From contig JAJQJQ010000031.1 of NCBI GenBank assembly GCA_028622995.1, positions 1,612,001-1,676,000 of the forward strand: a DNA stretch of 64,000 nt, read 5' to 3'. This DNA comes from Panagrolaimus kolymaensis. Lineage: Eukaryota; Nematoda; Chromadorea; Rhabditida; Panagrolaimidae. Under the pieces are notes generated by a model. That model ran no database searches. It had not been told where the DNA came from and saw only the letters and a program-made list of their open reading frames with translations. Both the position numbers and the translations under genes were made by a program. Below, piece after piece: positions 36,140 through 48,257 of this stretch; positions within the stretch are counted from its first letter, which is position 1, and each line of letters opens with the position of its first letter.

Positions 36140-36998
36140 TAAAAACCCTACTTTTTTACTTTACCAAGCTTACTAAAATAAAGTTTCGTGAAACTTCTGT
36201 ATTTCGGCAGATTTTAGTTAATGAAAACTTAAAAACAAGTAATTTGCATTTTTTTTTCTTTGCATCCAAAAAAACTCACAATTTTTTTACTTTTTTTGAA
36301 AGTTCTTTTAAAATTGTTACTTAAAGATGCCATCAAACAAAAAAAAACTTGTGACGAAATTTTAAGAGAAATAAGATTGCAGCGATTAGAAAAAATTAAA
36401 AGAATTTCTTTATTCAACTTTTTTTTGTCAAAAAATGTAAAATCAAAGAATAGACAATAGAATTCAGGATAAAAGTATGTTTGTGATTGCGTCAGACTTA
36501 TGTGCATCAATTTATTACTTTAAAAATTATAATGATATAATTTTCAACATAGTCAATGTTTTCTGAATAAGTAAAAGCAAACATAAAATATATTGAACAA
36601 GAATTTTTAAGTGATTAATTATTAGACAATTTTTTGAAGTGTTCTATGATTATAATTTGACAAAAATATCTCTGTCTATCTATAGCAATAATAAGTGTTC
36701 TTTTTTTTAAACGTCTGGGTTTGGAGCTTTGAGTGAAGTACTTTTCAAGTGGAGAAGAATATTGGTTGTTTCAAAGTTACTTTATCATCCATATTTGCTG
36801 TGAAAAATTAAAAGGCTAATTTTAAAAACACAAAATTTTATGAAACTCAGGGAAAAACTTATTAACACATTTTTTTACTGCACAAATGTTCATCTAAATG
36901 ACCGACAAGCTCTTTTAATATGTGATTTAAAAACTTCCATTGTAGTTGTTTCTATTTAATTTTAGAAAATGAGGTTGGCTTCAACATAATATTTTTTT
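36140..36998. other. Intergenic DNA
   Basis: Short lysine/phenylalanine-rich ORFs on both strands around 36229-36510 come from poly-A/T composition. Nothing supported. Confidence 0.5.
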
Positions 36999-39650
36999 CT
37001 ACAATAATTTACTAATAGCTTTCCTTAACAAGGGGATCATTTTATCAGTGCCTTTAGTTGAAAAATGCTTCCCATCACAAAATAATGATAAACTCGAATT
37101 TTTATCATAATAATAATATTTATTATTTTCCATAAAAGCTTCATTAATTTCTAAAGTTGAACATTTTTTACATACGCTTACCGCTGCTTTTATTCGTAAC
37201 CAGCTACTATTTAGCTCAGTCGTAATCATCTAAAATTAAAATGTTTAAAAGTAATTATTTTAATAAGTAAAATTTTTTCCATAGCACAAACCGAAATAAT
37301 AATTTTCATAGTGAAACAAGAAACCGATAACTTACTTCTTTTGTTAAAAATGCATTGCTCAAAGACTTTTGCTGAGATAATTTTTTGGCTATGGCTGTGG
37401 CAGGGTTAAATTCAAAAGTCGGGTGGGGTTCAATAATGATAATATTTTTTGTATACGTTGACCACAGGTTAAAATATTCAATCATTATTGATGTTGCTGG
37501 ATCATTCATTGCCAATTCAATGTTGTCAATTGGTTTTGTGAACCACTTATTTTTTTCGACTCTAAAAAAATTCGTTGCTTTAATGAACTAAAAAATTTGA
37601 AAATGTTTTTTGGTTTTAATCACCAACGAAACTTTCATTTCCTTTATTTATCATTTTTTACAAAAACTCACTTACCTCTGACTAATCAACAAAATATCTG
37701 GTTTAAATTTCTCCAAAATTTTTGCAGTAGAATTAAAGATTTCTTTGCATTTAAATCTATCATTAATTTCTGAATTAAATTTTTCAAATGTCACGCATGA
37801 TGGTCTTGCAGCAACATACAATATTTTATATTTGCGTTTGAGAGCTTTTTGGACAGCATTAACTTGTCGAATGGCATAACTGTTTCCAGTAAAAAAGATC
37901 GTGGCATTTCCAGTGCCTTTGTAAGAACAAAAAAAGGCATCACCTTTGGACGATTTATTTACAACTTTTAGCATTTCTGGATCCCAATTACAGTCATTTT
38001 TCATCGTCAATAAATTGCATTCTTTTGCAATTTTTAAATTTTCTCGAATAGCTAAATTGTGATTACCCTAAAAGTTAAAATTAAAAATTTATTCTTATTT
38101 TGGGAGTGAGACTTGCTTTTTCATCGATCATTCTTTGGGGCTTGATTAAAAGTGTTATAATTAAACCGAGAATAAATAAAACTATGAAAGTTACACGGGC
38201 AATAGATTGATTTAGAAGAGGCTTTTCAAATAAGTGGTATTGCAACATGGAAATAAAAAATATAATAATAACTATTAGCCATAATGCTAAAAAATTTCGT
38301 GATTGGAAATATTTTTTCCGATGGTCTATAAAATGCGGATTTTTCCCAAAAACGCCAAATTAACGCTAGTTATCTTTTTTTAAAAACGCTTTTAAATATT
38401 TTATTTTAGATGAAAAAGTTTCTATTTAAATGCTAGTAACATTAAACTAAATTTTGTAAAAAAATGATAATTTTTGACCATGAATCTTTTAGAGTCTTAG
38501 TTAGATGAACCAGGCTGTTATCTTCGTCAAAGTCGCGGTTTAAAATTTAACTTACGCATGGAATTAAACACTTCAATATATTTCATTAAAATAATTACAG
38601 GCCAATGAATCAAATAAACAGAATACGAAATATTGCCAAAATAAATACAAATTTTTTCAAAAACCTCAGTCACAAATAATTTATGAGAACTTGACTGTTC
38701 TTCTCGCCCATAATAAATTGCCAAACCTCCGAGCCCCGTTGCCATAAGTCGAATAAAAGCAATATATAAAAAATTTGAGGTAAAATCAGGCATGAAACAA
38801 ATTAAACAGATGAAAATGTAATTGAGGATACGGTGATTTGGTTTTGGCTTTGAAATTAATTTAATATGCAAATTTTTAGAATTTTCTAGCGATAATGATA
38901 ACAAATTATTTCTTTTATGATAGTAATAAACAATGGTTCCAAAAAGAAATTGCCATAACCTTGCAAGTACAAAACCAAAGCTTATTTCTTGAAACTGAAT
39001 GAAAGTTTGAAATAAGAAACTTCCAGCAGCAATAAAGAATACAACAGAAACCGAATTTGGAAGTTTTTGAAAAAATATTAAAATAAATGGTGCAAGTAAA
39101 TAATATTGAAATTCTACTGACATGGACCAAGCATGCAATAAAAATTTGTATTCACCTACAAGCTTAAAATATGATTCTTTTTCAAAAAGGTTTTGTAAAT
39201 TTGTTGCAAAACATATGGCCCAAATGGCGTCAATTTTTAAAAATTCGTAATCTGCAGAAATAAGGAATATGGAGCATGAGGCCAAAGTTAATAAAATAAC
39301 TAATAAATAGGCGGGTACTAAACGCTTCAAACGTCGTTCATAAAAGGTTAAACAAGTTATTAAAGAGAACGATTTTTCATCCAAAATCATTGTCATTAGG
39401 TAGCCAGAGATTGCGAAAAATCTAAAAAAAAATAGCTTTCAACAAAAACTTTATAAATCGTCATATTTTGGGCAATTTTTTGTTAGATTTAATGATGAAT
39501 CAATAAGTATTTCTTTTTCTAAACTCACATATCAACCCCAAGATAACCTTGTGGAAAAGTTTTTGGTGATAAATGAAAAGCAAAAACTGCTGTAATTGCC
39601 AAAGCACGAAGGAGTTGAATATCCGTGTTTTGTTGTTTTTTGAAAGACAT
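36999..39650 (-). CDS. O-acyltransferase with C-terminal SGNH domain (OAC-like)
   Basis: Multi-pass membrane enzyme predicted to move acyl groups onto extracellular or luminal substrates. Exons: 39529-39650, 38556-39421, 38117-38325, 37676-38067, 37336-37561, 36999-37229; 681 residues. The acyltransferase-3 part shows LLRALAITAVFAFHLSP with the catalytic His, QGYLGVD, FFAISGYL, FYERRLKRLVPAY, HAWSMSVEFQYY, NISYSVYLIHWP and YHLFEKP. The SGNH part shows FFTGNSYAIRQVN (GNS in place of GDS), PDILLISQR and CDGKHFSTKG (catalytic Asp-x2-His-type block). Intron 38068-38116 starts with GCAAGT rather than GT. The domain order matches the nematode OAC family, which has many members of unknown substrate. 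Confidence 0.92.
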
Positions 39651-40623
39651 TGGTAATACATAGATTGACAAATCAAAAATGAAGAAATACTTTTAAGAAA
39701 ATTTATAGGTGAGTTTTCGCTTTTATCAAAGATTTAAATTTCTAAGTATTTTGCTAAATTAATAATGTGTTTATGGGTTCTGTGTAATTAAAGCAATTTT
39801 ACGATGACGACAGCATTTTGTTAATCAATAATAAAGTAATAAAATAACAAAAGAAAAGCTTTTGATAATTTTAATCCACGTTTTCTTTTGTGACCACATA
39901 CTCGCATTTATGGCGAAAATTTATTAAAAGACTTTGACAATAAAAAAGAAGATAATGATATCATTATTTGACACATTTAAATGGAATTTTCTCATTGTCA
40001 AAGTTTACAAAGGAAATATTTTTTAAAGAATCTTTTTTTGTTGGATTTTTTCTTACTAAAACAAGATAAACGGTAAGCATTTTTAGGGATTTAGGTATTA
40101 AAGCTGATGTCATTTTATTCATTGGAAAGCGCGTATTTAGTAATATTAAAAAAATTAGAAAAAGACACGTTGGTTATTGTCTTATTGAAAAGCTATGTCT
40201 AATGAATTTGATGCACGTATGAAAGATTAACAAAAGTTGCTTTCTGCTTTTTTTATATATCCATTTAAACATAAATAAGACAATTAATACATTGAATGAA
40301 CATAACAAAATTTTATTCGGGTCACTTGTAAATAAAATAAGTCAGATAAGGGCTTTCTAGAATTATCAAGAATTTCTTGAGGATTTGAACATTTCTTCAC
40401 TTATGTCAAAAAGTGGTTGTTTAAAAAATCAACCAAATCTCAACAAATTTTGCTGTCGATTAGTAAATCATTCAAATACCACGACTGTGATACTTGAACA
40501 TATAATTTTTTACAAATTCACTTGTGTCAACAAAAAAAATTAAAAATCAAAAATAATACTATAAAATTTATTAAAAGTTAAAAAGTAAATTTGCTATCTA
40601 ACATTATGCAACTAAATATTTAA
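39651..40623. other. Intergenic DNA
   Basis: AT-rich spacer of about 1 kb between two minus-strand genes. No coding frame, repeat or RNA gene recognised. Confidence 0.5.
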
Positions 40624-42373
40624 TTATACGGGACATTGGGAATTTGATTCTGGATAATTAAGATTCATTCGTTTTTTGAATTTTCGAATTGCAACATTAT
40701 TTTCCCATCTTAATGCATTTCTGGCTTTGCTAAAAATATTGTTTGTTTCCAAAGTTTTAAATCCAGGATGGTACATAAAAACATCGTTGACGACAGCAAA
40801 TTGATAATTTGCATGACATAATTCCCAGCGCAATACCGTATTGTCTCTTAATGGAAATTTAAAATTGATATCATGAAGAGGGATATTTGACAAAGACACG
40901 AATTGAGGTTCCCAGTCGCTGATAATATACCTATAATTTTTAGTTTTTAGTTGGAATATATAAGAAAAAAATTACGGTTGATAGAATTGTATAGTCGTTT
41001 TGTTTTCATCCAGCTCCGGTGTATAAACCCATTCAACTAATCTAGGAATAATATGACCAGGAAAATATTCATGAAATTGTCTTGCATTATTTTGTTGCAA
41101 AAGATCAATTAGACCTTTTTTAGATTCTTTTTTTCTAAAATATAATTTTTTATAATATACTTTTAGTTTTTTTCTTACTTAAAAAAAGTTTCATCAACTT
41201 CAAATATTCGATAAACCAAAACCATTTTTGAATCCGGTGAAAGAACTTCTTCCGCTAAATTAAACATTTTGTTTTCAAAATTTTTACAGAAGTAATGTTC
41301 CAAGTCTGCTAACAAAATGTATTTAGTTTTTGACATCTGAAAAGTTGAATTTTTATTAACGTTTAAAAATAGTAAAGTTACCTACTTCTCTGGCATAATT
41401 CCTCGCTATATTAACAGGATAAGAAATTATTTGATCCACTGTCAAATTTGTTTTTTCAATTGGTTGCTCACATGTTTCATCATCCAAAGAGTGAAAATAT
41501 ACAATATTTTGAATCGTTTCACAATCTTTTTTACCCATAAGAAGGTAATGCACGCTCAATCTGCTTGAAACTTCCTCTGGTTTAGATAGATTTCGAATCT
41601 AAAACTCTATCAAAAGTTTGAACACTCTCAAAATTTATAGAATAAAATTACACACATAAGATGTAGCGCATTGGACATCCAAATATGTAGCCCTTTCATT
41701 AAATACAATTGCAATAGAAATCGGTCCATCCCAATTTGAAAGCTAAAGATTAAGAAATTTTTAATTTTAAAAATAGATGCGTTGAAACAAATGATTCATG
41801 GTTAAAAATACCATTTATGTAAAAATTGTTTTTCATATTAAAGTAAGATAATTCGATTAATACCAAAAACATGCCTTTTATATTCTTTATTTTGCCTCGA
41901 CTGGATTTTTTTAATTATAGAAGCATAGAAAAGAAAGTTAGCAGGAAAAAACAGCAAATGCGCCTTTAACCGAAGAAAAGAATAGTTATTTCGATTTTTC
42001 CCAAAATGCAGCTAGGGGCTTTCAATGCCTCTTAAATTAAGCAGGTTTACACATTGTATTTTTTTTTAGCAAAAGAAATTTTAGTATCAATTTTTAAAAA
42101 GCTTACATGATTTCTTATATGTTGCAATCTGTCAAAAGATGCGTGGAGTATTAAAGAAATACGATCATAATCATTATTAGTTCTCTTCATTACATTATCA
42201 ACCATACAAAACTTATTTTCTTCGAATGTGGAAGAATTGCATGGTTTATAAATAAAATTCAATATTGACCATAGAAAAAAGAGTATACAACAATACAAAA
42301 ATAAAGTAAAGTTACTACGACGAAGGAAGGCTTTTATAAAGTGGTTATGCAAAGTCTTTTTATAAATTCTCAT
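40624..42373 (-). CDS. GT49-type glycosyltransferase A (B4GAT1/LARGE-related)
   Basis: Exons: 42107-42373, 41656-41742, 41386-41598, 41179-41336, 40976-41134, 40624-40930; 396 residues. A cytoplasmic basic tail and a signal anchor ([21 protein letters not shown]) give type II Golgi topology. Conserved blocks: [96 protein letters not shown]. This is the Glyco_transf_49 layout. The metal-binding motif reads D-L-E, not D-x-D. C. elegans relatives are the bgnt-1 genes; the acceptor sugar here is unknown. It shares exon boundaries with the plus-strand paralogue at 50547. Confidence 0.87.
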
Positions 42374-43177
42374 TAGTAAAAAATTAATCCAAACTATCGG
42401 CAGAAAGTTTGCAAACCGAAATCAAAATTAGAAAACCAATGTTCTCTTTTTTAAAGAATATTGAATTTAAGTAAAATAATCAACCCTTTGTTTGCGTATT
42501 ACGTTCTTATTAAAGAAACAACAAAAAGATAAAAGAATGGGCATCCAAAAAATGAACGAAAATCAAAATGAGAATCATAAAATATTATTATTTCTAAACC
42601 GCAAGCCTAAGTTTAAAAAAATTTAAATCTCTCCTTTAATTACGCTTGTAGGTTGGTTACGGTAATGGTTAGTTGCGATTATGTACAGTTGCGCTTATGG
42701 TTAGTTGTGCCCGAGTCGCGTCACCATTTTTTACTATTTTCATCTTTACTCGGGAAAGCGTGTATCACATTTTTTTGAGTTTATTGTGAATAGAAAAATG
42801 CAAGGTGAATCCACTCGTAAGTCCAAATGAACGTTCGCCATGGATGGCAGGCACCTTTGAGTTTTTTTAAGTTTCACCCATACGAACTAAGCCCAAGGCT
42901 GTCAAGCCACACCTTCCACGCATGTATGTGTGTTCCTCTTTTACTAAACGAACGCTTACCCTTAACAAATGTGTTAAAGCAAAAAAATAAAACTTGCCTC
43001 TTTCTTTTTTCTTTTTCTTTTTTGCTTTTCAAGGTTGTGTTACCGTTTCTCCGATTATTTGATGCTCTAAATGATAAAGCTTTATAAAAATATGTCCCTT
43101 TTAAGCATCCCAAAGTTCATTTGGTCGGATAAAAAAGTTATAATATTTTATTTTCCGGATTTTTGGTTAACTGTAAG
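42374..43177. other. Divergent intergenic region (GT49 A and nuclear receptor 1)
   Basis: Contains an imperfect repeat around GGTTAGTTG at about 42650-42710. Short ORFs at 42827-43113 on both strands have no family. Probably promoter DNA for both neighbours. Confidence 0.5.
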
Positions 43178-45331
43178 ATGTCAGAAAAAAAGTGTAAAGT
43201 TTGTGGACGTCCTCGACAATGCTTGCGTTTTGGTGCCGAGTGTTGTAATGCATGCGCCTCATTTTATATTCGAACAACTGAAGAAAAAGCTGAAGCTGAA
43301 TTTGATTGCAAAAATTATTACTTATGTCTTACTAGTAAGTTATCTAGATGTTTCTCTAACTCTTGGATTACGTGGAGACTTGACAACAAAAGCAAAATAA
43401 AATTTGAATAAGGATTTGTAGACAGTCAAAAAATTCTTATTTTTTAACAGATTTTATTTTATAAAATATTATAAAACTGTTTTAGAACCACCAAATTTTG
43501 GCTTTACCACAAAATAAAACTTGGGATTTTAGTTTTTAAGAAGGAAAATGTGCCACAATTTAAAAAATATAAATTTTAATAAGAAAAAACTAAGAAAAAA
43601 TTTGGACCTAAAGGAAATAAAAGTCTGGCTTTCCACTTCTGGGTCTTATATCTAAAAATAATATGACGAATATAAATACTTTTTCATATTTTTTTAACTA
43701 ATTAGACTATTTTTAAACCATTTCCAACCTTAAAAAGTATAGTTTTCAACATTTACTTAATTTTCCCTAAAATTCTCAGATTTTTGGGTCGGAAGTCACT
43801 CCATTTTTCGTTTTGTCGGAAAATTCGACAACCTTAAGCCATGCCATTAGAGAATTTCTTGCGCTTTGGTAAGCATCTGGTAGGGTTGTTAAATTTACCG
43901 GTAAATCGAAAATCGGTACATTTACCGGTAAATTTACCGGTAAATTTACAGGTAAATCGGTAAATTGGTAAATTGGTAAATTTACTAAAAAACTCAAAAA
44001 TATCCATATTTTAAAATGGTTTTATTTAAAAATCATATAAAACAAAAGTATTTTATTTATTTTACTATTAATTTTCGTAAAGCATATGCGAGAAAAGTTT
44101 TGAAATTAGGAGGGAAAGTTATATTATTTATATTAAAAAAAATAGATTTTTTAAAGAGTGAATGAAATGTTAAAACAAAATAATTATTAATCATTTTTTT
44201 ACCAACTGATGCATCAGAAGTGACAACCATTTCTCCTGAGTTGTCACCTGAGCTATCTTCTGAGCTTATTTCAGGATATTCTAATATTAGAGCTATTTTT
44301 CCTTCAATTAGTTTGAATAAGTTGAGGTTGTGTTTAATAAAAGTTTGTTGTGAAACATTTTTTTAAACAATAAATAAATTTCAAAATTTTAAATTTAGAG
44401 ATTTTGTGAGAAAAGTGAAATAGGGAAAACACATTTAAAGGTAATTGAAAACAATTTTTTATACTTCAAAAGTTAAAAACAGACGGCTTTTTCGACCATT
44501 ATTAGAAATTTTTTCAAAAAAACACGAAATTTACCAATGTAGAAAGGCGATTTTTTGAATGGTAAATTTACCGGTAAATTTACCGATTTACCGATTTACC
44601 AAGGAGATTTTTTTAGTGGTAAATTTACCAGTCAATTTACCGGTAAATTTACCGGTAAATTACCGGTAAATTTACCGAGGCGCAACCCTAGCATCTGGTG
44701 TTTTAAAAAAACATTCTTGCAGCTTAGATGCGGGTAGAGTATGGACAAGTAATTGAAAAAATAATGTTATTAAAAATCACTTTTAGCTCCCAATGAAAAG
44801 GGACTTCGATGTGTAAAATGCCGATACCTAAAATGTATCGAAATTGGTATTGACTGTCCACCATTTTATAAAAAGGAAACTTTGGATATATTTATTGACA
44901 AAGAATATTTTGTTTTCACAAAAGTTTTGGATAAATTATTCAAAACTTGCGTTGAAAAACCAGAACGTTTATTTGATTTTGTTAAGGCCGATAATCCTCT
45001 CTTATTAGATGAGACTTTGGAATATATCAAAAAGGAGAAAAGTGAAGAAAAAAATGATCCTCCCCAAAACAATCATCTTTTAACTTGGGCAGCTTTGTTG
45101 CAAAATAATGAAATTCCCTTAAATCATATAGATACATTTTTATATTTAATAATGTATAATATTAAACTTCCTTGGTTGCCACATTTTCAACAAGATTTTA
45201 TTCAAGTTTGTCAAAAAGATGCAAAAACTCGAAATATTAAATTAGATGACCAAAAAACTTTGACTATTTTCGAAAAATTGGCTGAATTTTTTGCTTCACA
45301 ATTTTTAACACATTATTGTCAAAACATGTAA
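43178..45331 (+). CDS. Nuclear hormone receptor 1 (supplementary type), 233 aa
   Basis: Exons 43178-43334 and 44787-45331. The DNA-binding domain is complete in cysteines. Finger 1 is CKVCGRPRQC...CCNACASFY. Finger 2 is CKNYYLC, then the intron, then CVKCRYLKCIEIG. The P-box reads CNACASFYIR, not the usual CNACAAFFRR. The region after the fingers is only about 155 residues (usual ligand domain about 230-250) and lacks a recognisable helix 3-5 signature, though SWAQLL/TWAALLQNN and KLAEFFASQF are shared with receptor 2. A transcription factor role is likely. The intron splitting the DNA-binding domain holds an 810-bp transposon. Confidence 0.85.
43899..43985. repeat. Palindromic GGTAAATTTACC array, left arm
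   Basis: Overlapping copies of a self-complementary 12-mer with small variants (ACAGG, CGGTAAATTGG). Short ORFs across it (repeated VNLPVN) are artefacts of the repeat. Confidence 0.85.
44561..44680. repeat. Palindromic GGTAAATTTACC array, right arm
   Basis: Counterpart of the left arm. Because each unit is its own reverse complement, the two arms can pair with each other as well as fold locally. Confidence 0.85.
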
Positions 45332-46128
45332 ATTTAAATAAATTATCGCAACAAATTTAGAAAAAATATACATTTTGAATAAAATTTCAAGTTTAATGCT
45401 GGTACATAGTATGAACAAGCTGTATGCTTTCAATCACTTTGGATAAAGAGAAACAAGAAGAATAAAAAATAAAAAAAACTTTTAGTTTAGCGATAGAAAA
45501 TAAAAAATATTCTTTAGAAAAAAAAGCATCCTCACTTTTCTCGGGCTCAATTTTTTTATAACTTACTGTAATTACTGTAATGTCCATCTGAAGCTGTGAC
45601 TAAAAAAAGTAATTCGAACGGACGTTCACTGGAGGAAAAAAGGTTAGGAAAATATCAAATTTGTTGAGATTTATTTATCTGATTACAATGAAAGAAAATT
45701 TGAGTTACGTGCAAACTTAAAATTGAGACGAATTAATTCTTTGAGCATAGTGTATTATTATATTTGGTCAGACGAGGTAGATAAAATCTAGTAATTTATA
45801 ACTTTTCTTTCTTCTTGCGACCTTCGAGTAATGAAAGCGCTGGTACGAACACTTTTTTTTGTTGGATTCAAGCTATCTTGTTGGCATCTCTTCATCTTTC
45901 TTTTTGTTTTTGTTCTGAAGAGGGCAAATACTGCTCGTGACCCAAAATTAGGTTGAAAAAAAGGTGAAAAGCTATCATAGGATCAACAAGAAGGTAAGCA
46001 GAAAAATGAAAAAAAGGCGGTAACTCAACATTTTATTGGATATTTATGCTAATATTTAAATAACTTGGATTGTGGAGCAACGTTTTATTCATTCACTCTC
46101 AAGAATAGTTAGAAATACCTGACTCCAT
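45332..46128. other. Intergenic DNA between the two receptors
   Basis: AT-rich, no supported coding frame. Likely 3' UTR of receptor 1 and promoter of receptor 2. Confidence 0.5.
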
Positions 46129-47240
46129 ATGGTTTGGAAAGATTGCAAAATATGCGGCTGCATGCAGGATATGGCTTCAAAACGATATGGTGGCCAAGCT
46201 TGTACAGCATGTGCGACATTTTTTTCACGGAGCTCAACAAAATTTCGAGATTATTCGTGCAAAAATAACAATTTATGTTTAGCAAGTAAGTTTTTTTCTC
46301 TTACCTAAAAAAATTAATTTTTTTATCTATCTAAAAAGTCCAAACAAGCAATTTTTTTCTGAAATACATAGTTTTGCGGTAATGGTGAAATTATTTTGTG
46401 GGTATCATGGAAAAAGTATCCTTGGATTAGCTGGGATAATAAAAAGCTATTTTTGCTAGTGACACCAATACTTTTTTACACTCGTCTCACTTTTGAGATT
46501 TTAGATTTGCCGAGGTAAATTGTGACGCAAAGTTGTTTTGGGAAAATTGCTAATTTTTTGCGTTCACATCGATGTTTTTACTTTTTAAAACTTTTTTCTC
46601 GTGCTTCGAAACATCGCTGTTATTAAAAAATGGAAAAAAGTTTAAATGAATTTTACCATAAACCAAACAAAAATATATTTTTTTAGTTCCTTCGATTGTT
46701 GGCATTTCTTGTCGTAGATGCCGATATCAAAAGTGTAAAGACACTGGAATGTCCCATGGCAAGCATGTTCCACAAAATGATGAAAATGATAAAACAAATA
46801 ATAATCAGTCACGTTATGGAGAATATGATGTTCTCGCAAAAAAGTTAAATTGCCTTTTGGTGATTTGCACCCAATCACCTATTCTTTTGCAAAGACATTT
46901 GGAACTTGCGGATCAAACTTTATTGCAAGAAGCCATAAAATTGTTTGAAGCTGATGATCCTTCACAACCACCACCACAATATGTAGAATCATGGGCCCAA
47001 CTTTTACAAAGCAATCAAGTTCCACTTGATAAAGTATATCTTTTATTTTATTCCATCGTATGCAAAATTATTATCTCCACTCATACTTTCGCAGATCAAT
47101 TTATTTTAAGCATGCATCAGAGAAATGCTTTCCAACGAGATCTTCTATCAAACCTTGCTTTTTACGGAACTGAAGAATTTCGAGATGGAATTGAAAAACT
47201 TGCTGTTTTTTATGCTTCCGAATATCAAAAACATTTTTAA
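46129..47240 (+). CDS. Nuclear hormone receptor 2 (tandem paralogue), 236 aa
   Basis: Exons 46129-46285 and 46687-47240, with the intron at the equivalent place in finger 2. Finger 1: CKICGCMQDMASKRYGGQAC then CTACATFFSRSS. Finger 2: CKNNNLC then CRRCRYQKCKDTG. The C-terminal region is short, as in receptor 1, and shares SWAQLLQSNQVPLDKVYLLF and EKLAVFYASEYQKHF with it. Both exon 1 lengths are 157 bases. The short ligand-binding region suggests either a reduced domain or ligand-independent action. Confidence 0.85.
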
Positions 47241-48257
47241 GGTTAATAATAATAATAATTTTAACAGATTTGGGATAAATAAAAACTAATTTATGAATGC
47301 TAATAATAATTTATTTTTTTACCAAACAAAAAAGTCTTTTTTTATCATTGGGATTTTCTTTTTAATAATATTTGACATTTTTTATTTTTATAAATGTGTA
47401 TGATTTTTAATAAATTTTTACTTGGTAAAGAAGAACAACCATTTCAAAATAACCAGAAGTAAAATGTCTAAACATTTTTATCGCCTTATTCTTCACAAAA
47501 CTGTTGATATTTTCGTAACTCAAAGGCTCATAAAATTTTTATAGAACCCTCTCCAGGCCTCAATAATGGCAAAGACTTTTTGTTGTTAATATAGCAATGT
47601 TTTTTTTTATAATCTCTCATTTTAATTCTCATTGGATTTTTTTATTTTATTAATTAATTTACTGTTAAAAATAAAGTTATCAATAAGAATTTGCTTTGAC
47701 CCTCATTAAATTAGCTTCTATTTGCACAATATTGTGAAAAAATGGATAAAGTTGCTAACACAAAAATTTACTTTTCTGAGGCTTCTTTATGTAAGTAACT
47801 TTATGTCATAATAATCTAAATAAAATAGACAAAAGAGTACCAAGGAAATAAAAAATACGTGGTGGATGATGTCTTATTATAACAATATCTGATTTGGATT
47901 TCTTTTTTTTAGGTAGCAAATTATGAAGAAAAAAAAGATAATTAGACAATGGAAAAAAATTGATGATGTCACATTATCTTACTTTAAAATACATTCCTTA
48001 ATATATTTTAGGCTTACAAAGGAATTTATTAACTCTTTTAATTGGTAAAATAATATAAATCTGCATTTTCAGCTAAAAGCATTTTTGGTGAGATATTGAT
48101 TGAGACTGATGTCATTCTAGATATATTCGAAAGCAATTATAGATAATAAAAAATTATAACTTTTTTTTAATTTCAAAATATGTTGATACCGTAAGTTTAC
48201 TTTGAAAAACGACATATTCGAGGAGAATATAATTAAGGCTTTAGTGGTTACATACCT
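47241..48257. other. Intergenic DNA, may hide a 5' exon
   Basis: A short frame starting MDKVANTKIYFSEAS at 47742 ends in a good donor (GTAAGTAAC) near 47791. It could be a leading exon of the downstream galactosyltransferase-like gene, but I could not join it in frame. Nothing else seen. Confidence 0.4.

Larger units (their letters stand above)
43881..44690. mobile_element. Non-autonomous hAT element (810 bp) in the receptor 1 intron
   Basis: Starts TAGGGTTG and ends CAACCCTA, with the perfect 8-bp target duplication GCATCTGG at 43873-43880 and 44691-44698. Both ends are packed with copies of the palindrome GGTAAATTTACC (left block about 43899-43985, right block about 44561-44680). The interior contains a minus-strand stretch near 44210-44340 that reads as protein-like sequence (LFKLIEGKIALILEYPEISS), perhaps a relic of a deleted transposase. 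The size and lack of a full ORF indicate mobilisation in trans. Confidence 0.92.

Noticed and set aside
43776..44737. ORFs with repeated VNLPVN and GKFTGKFT
   Set aside because: Direct translation of the palindromic array in the short hAT element.
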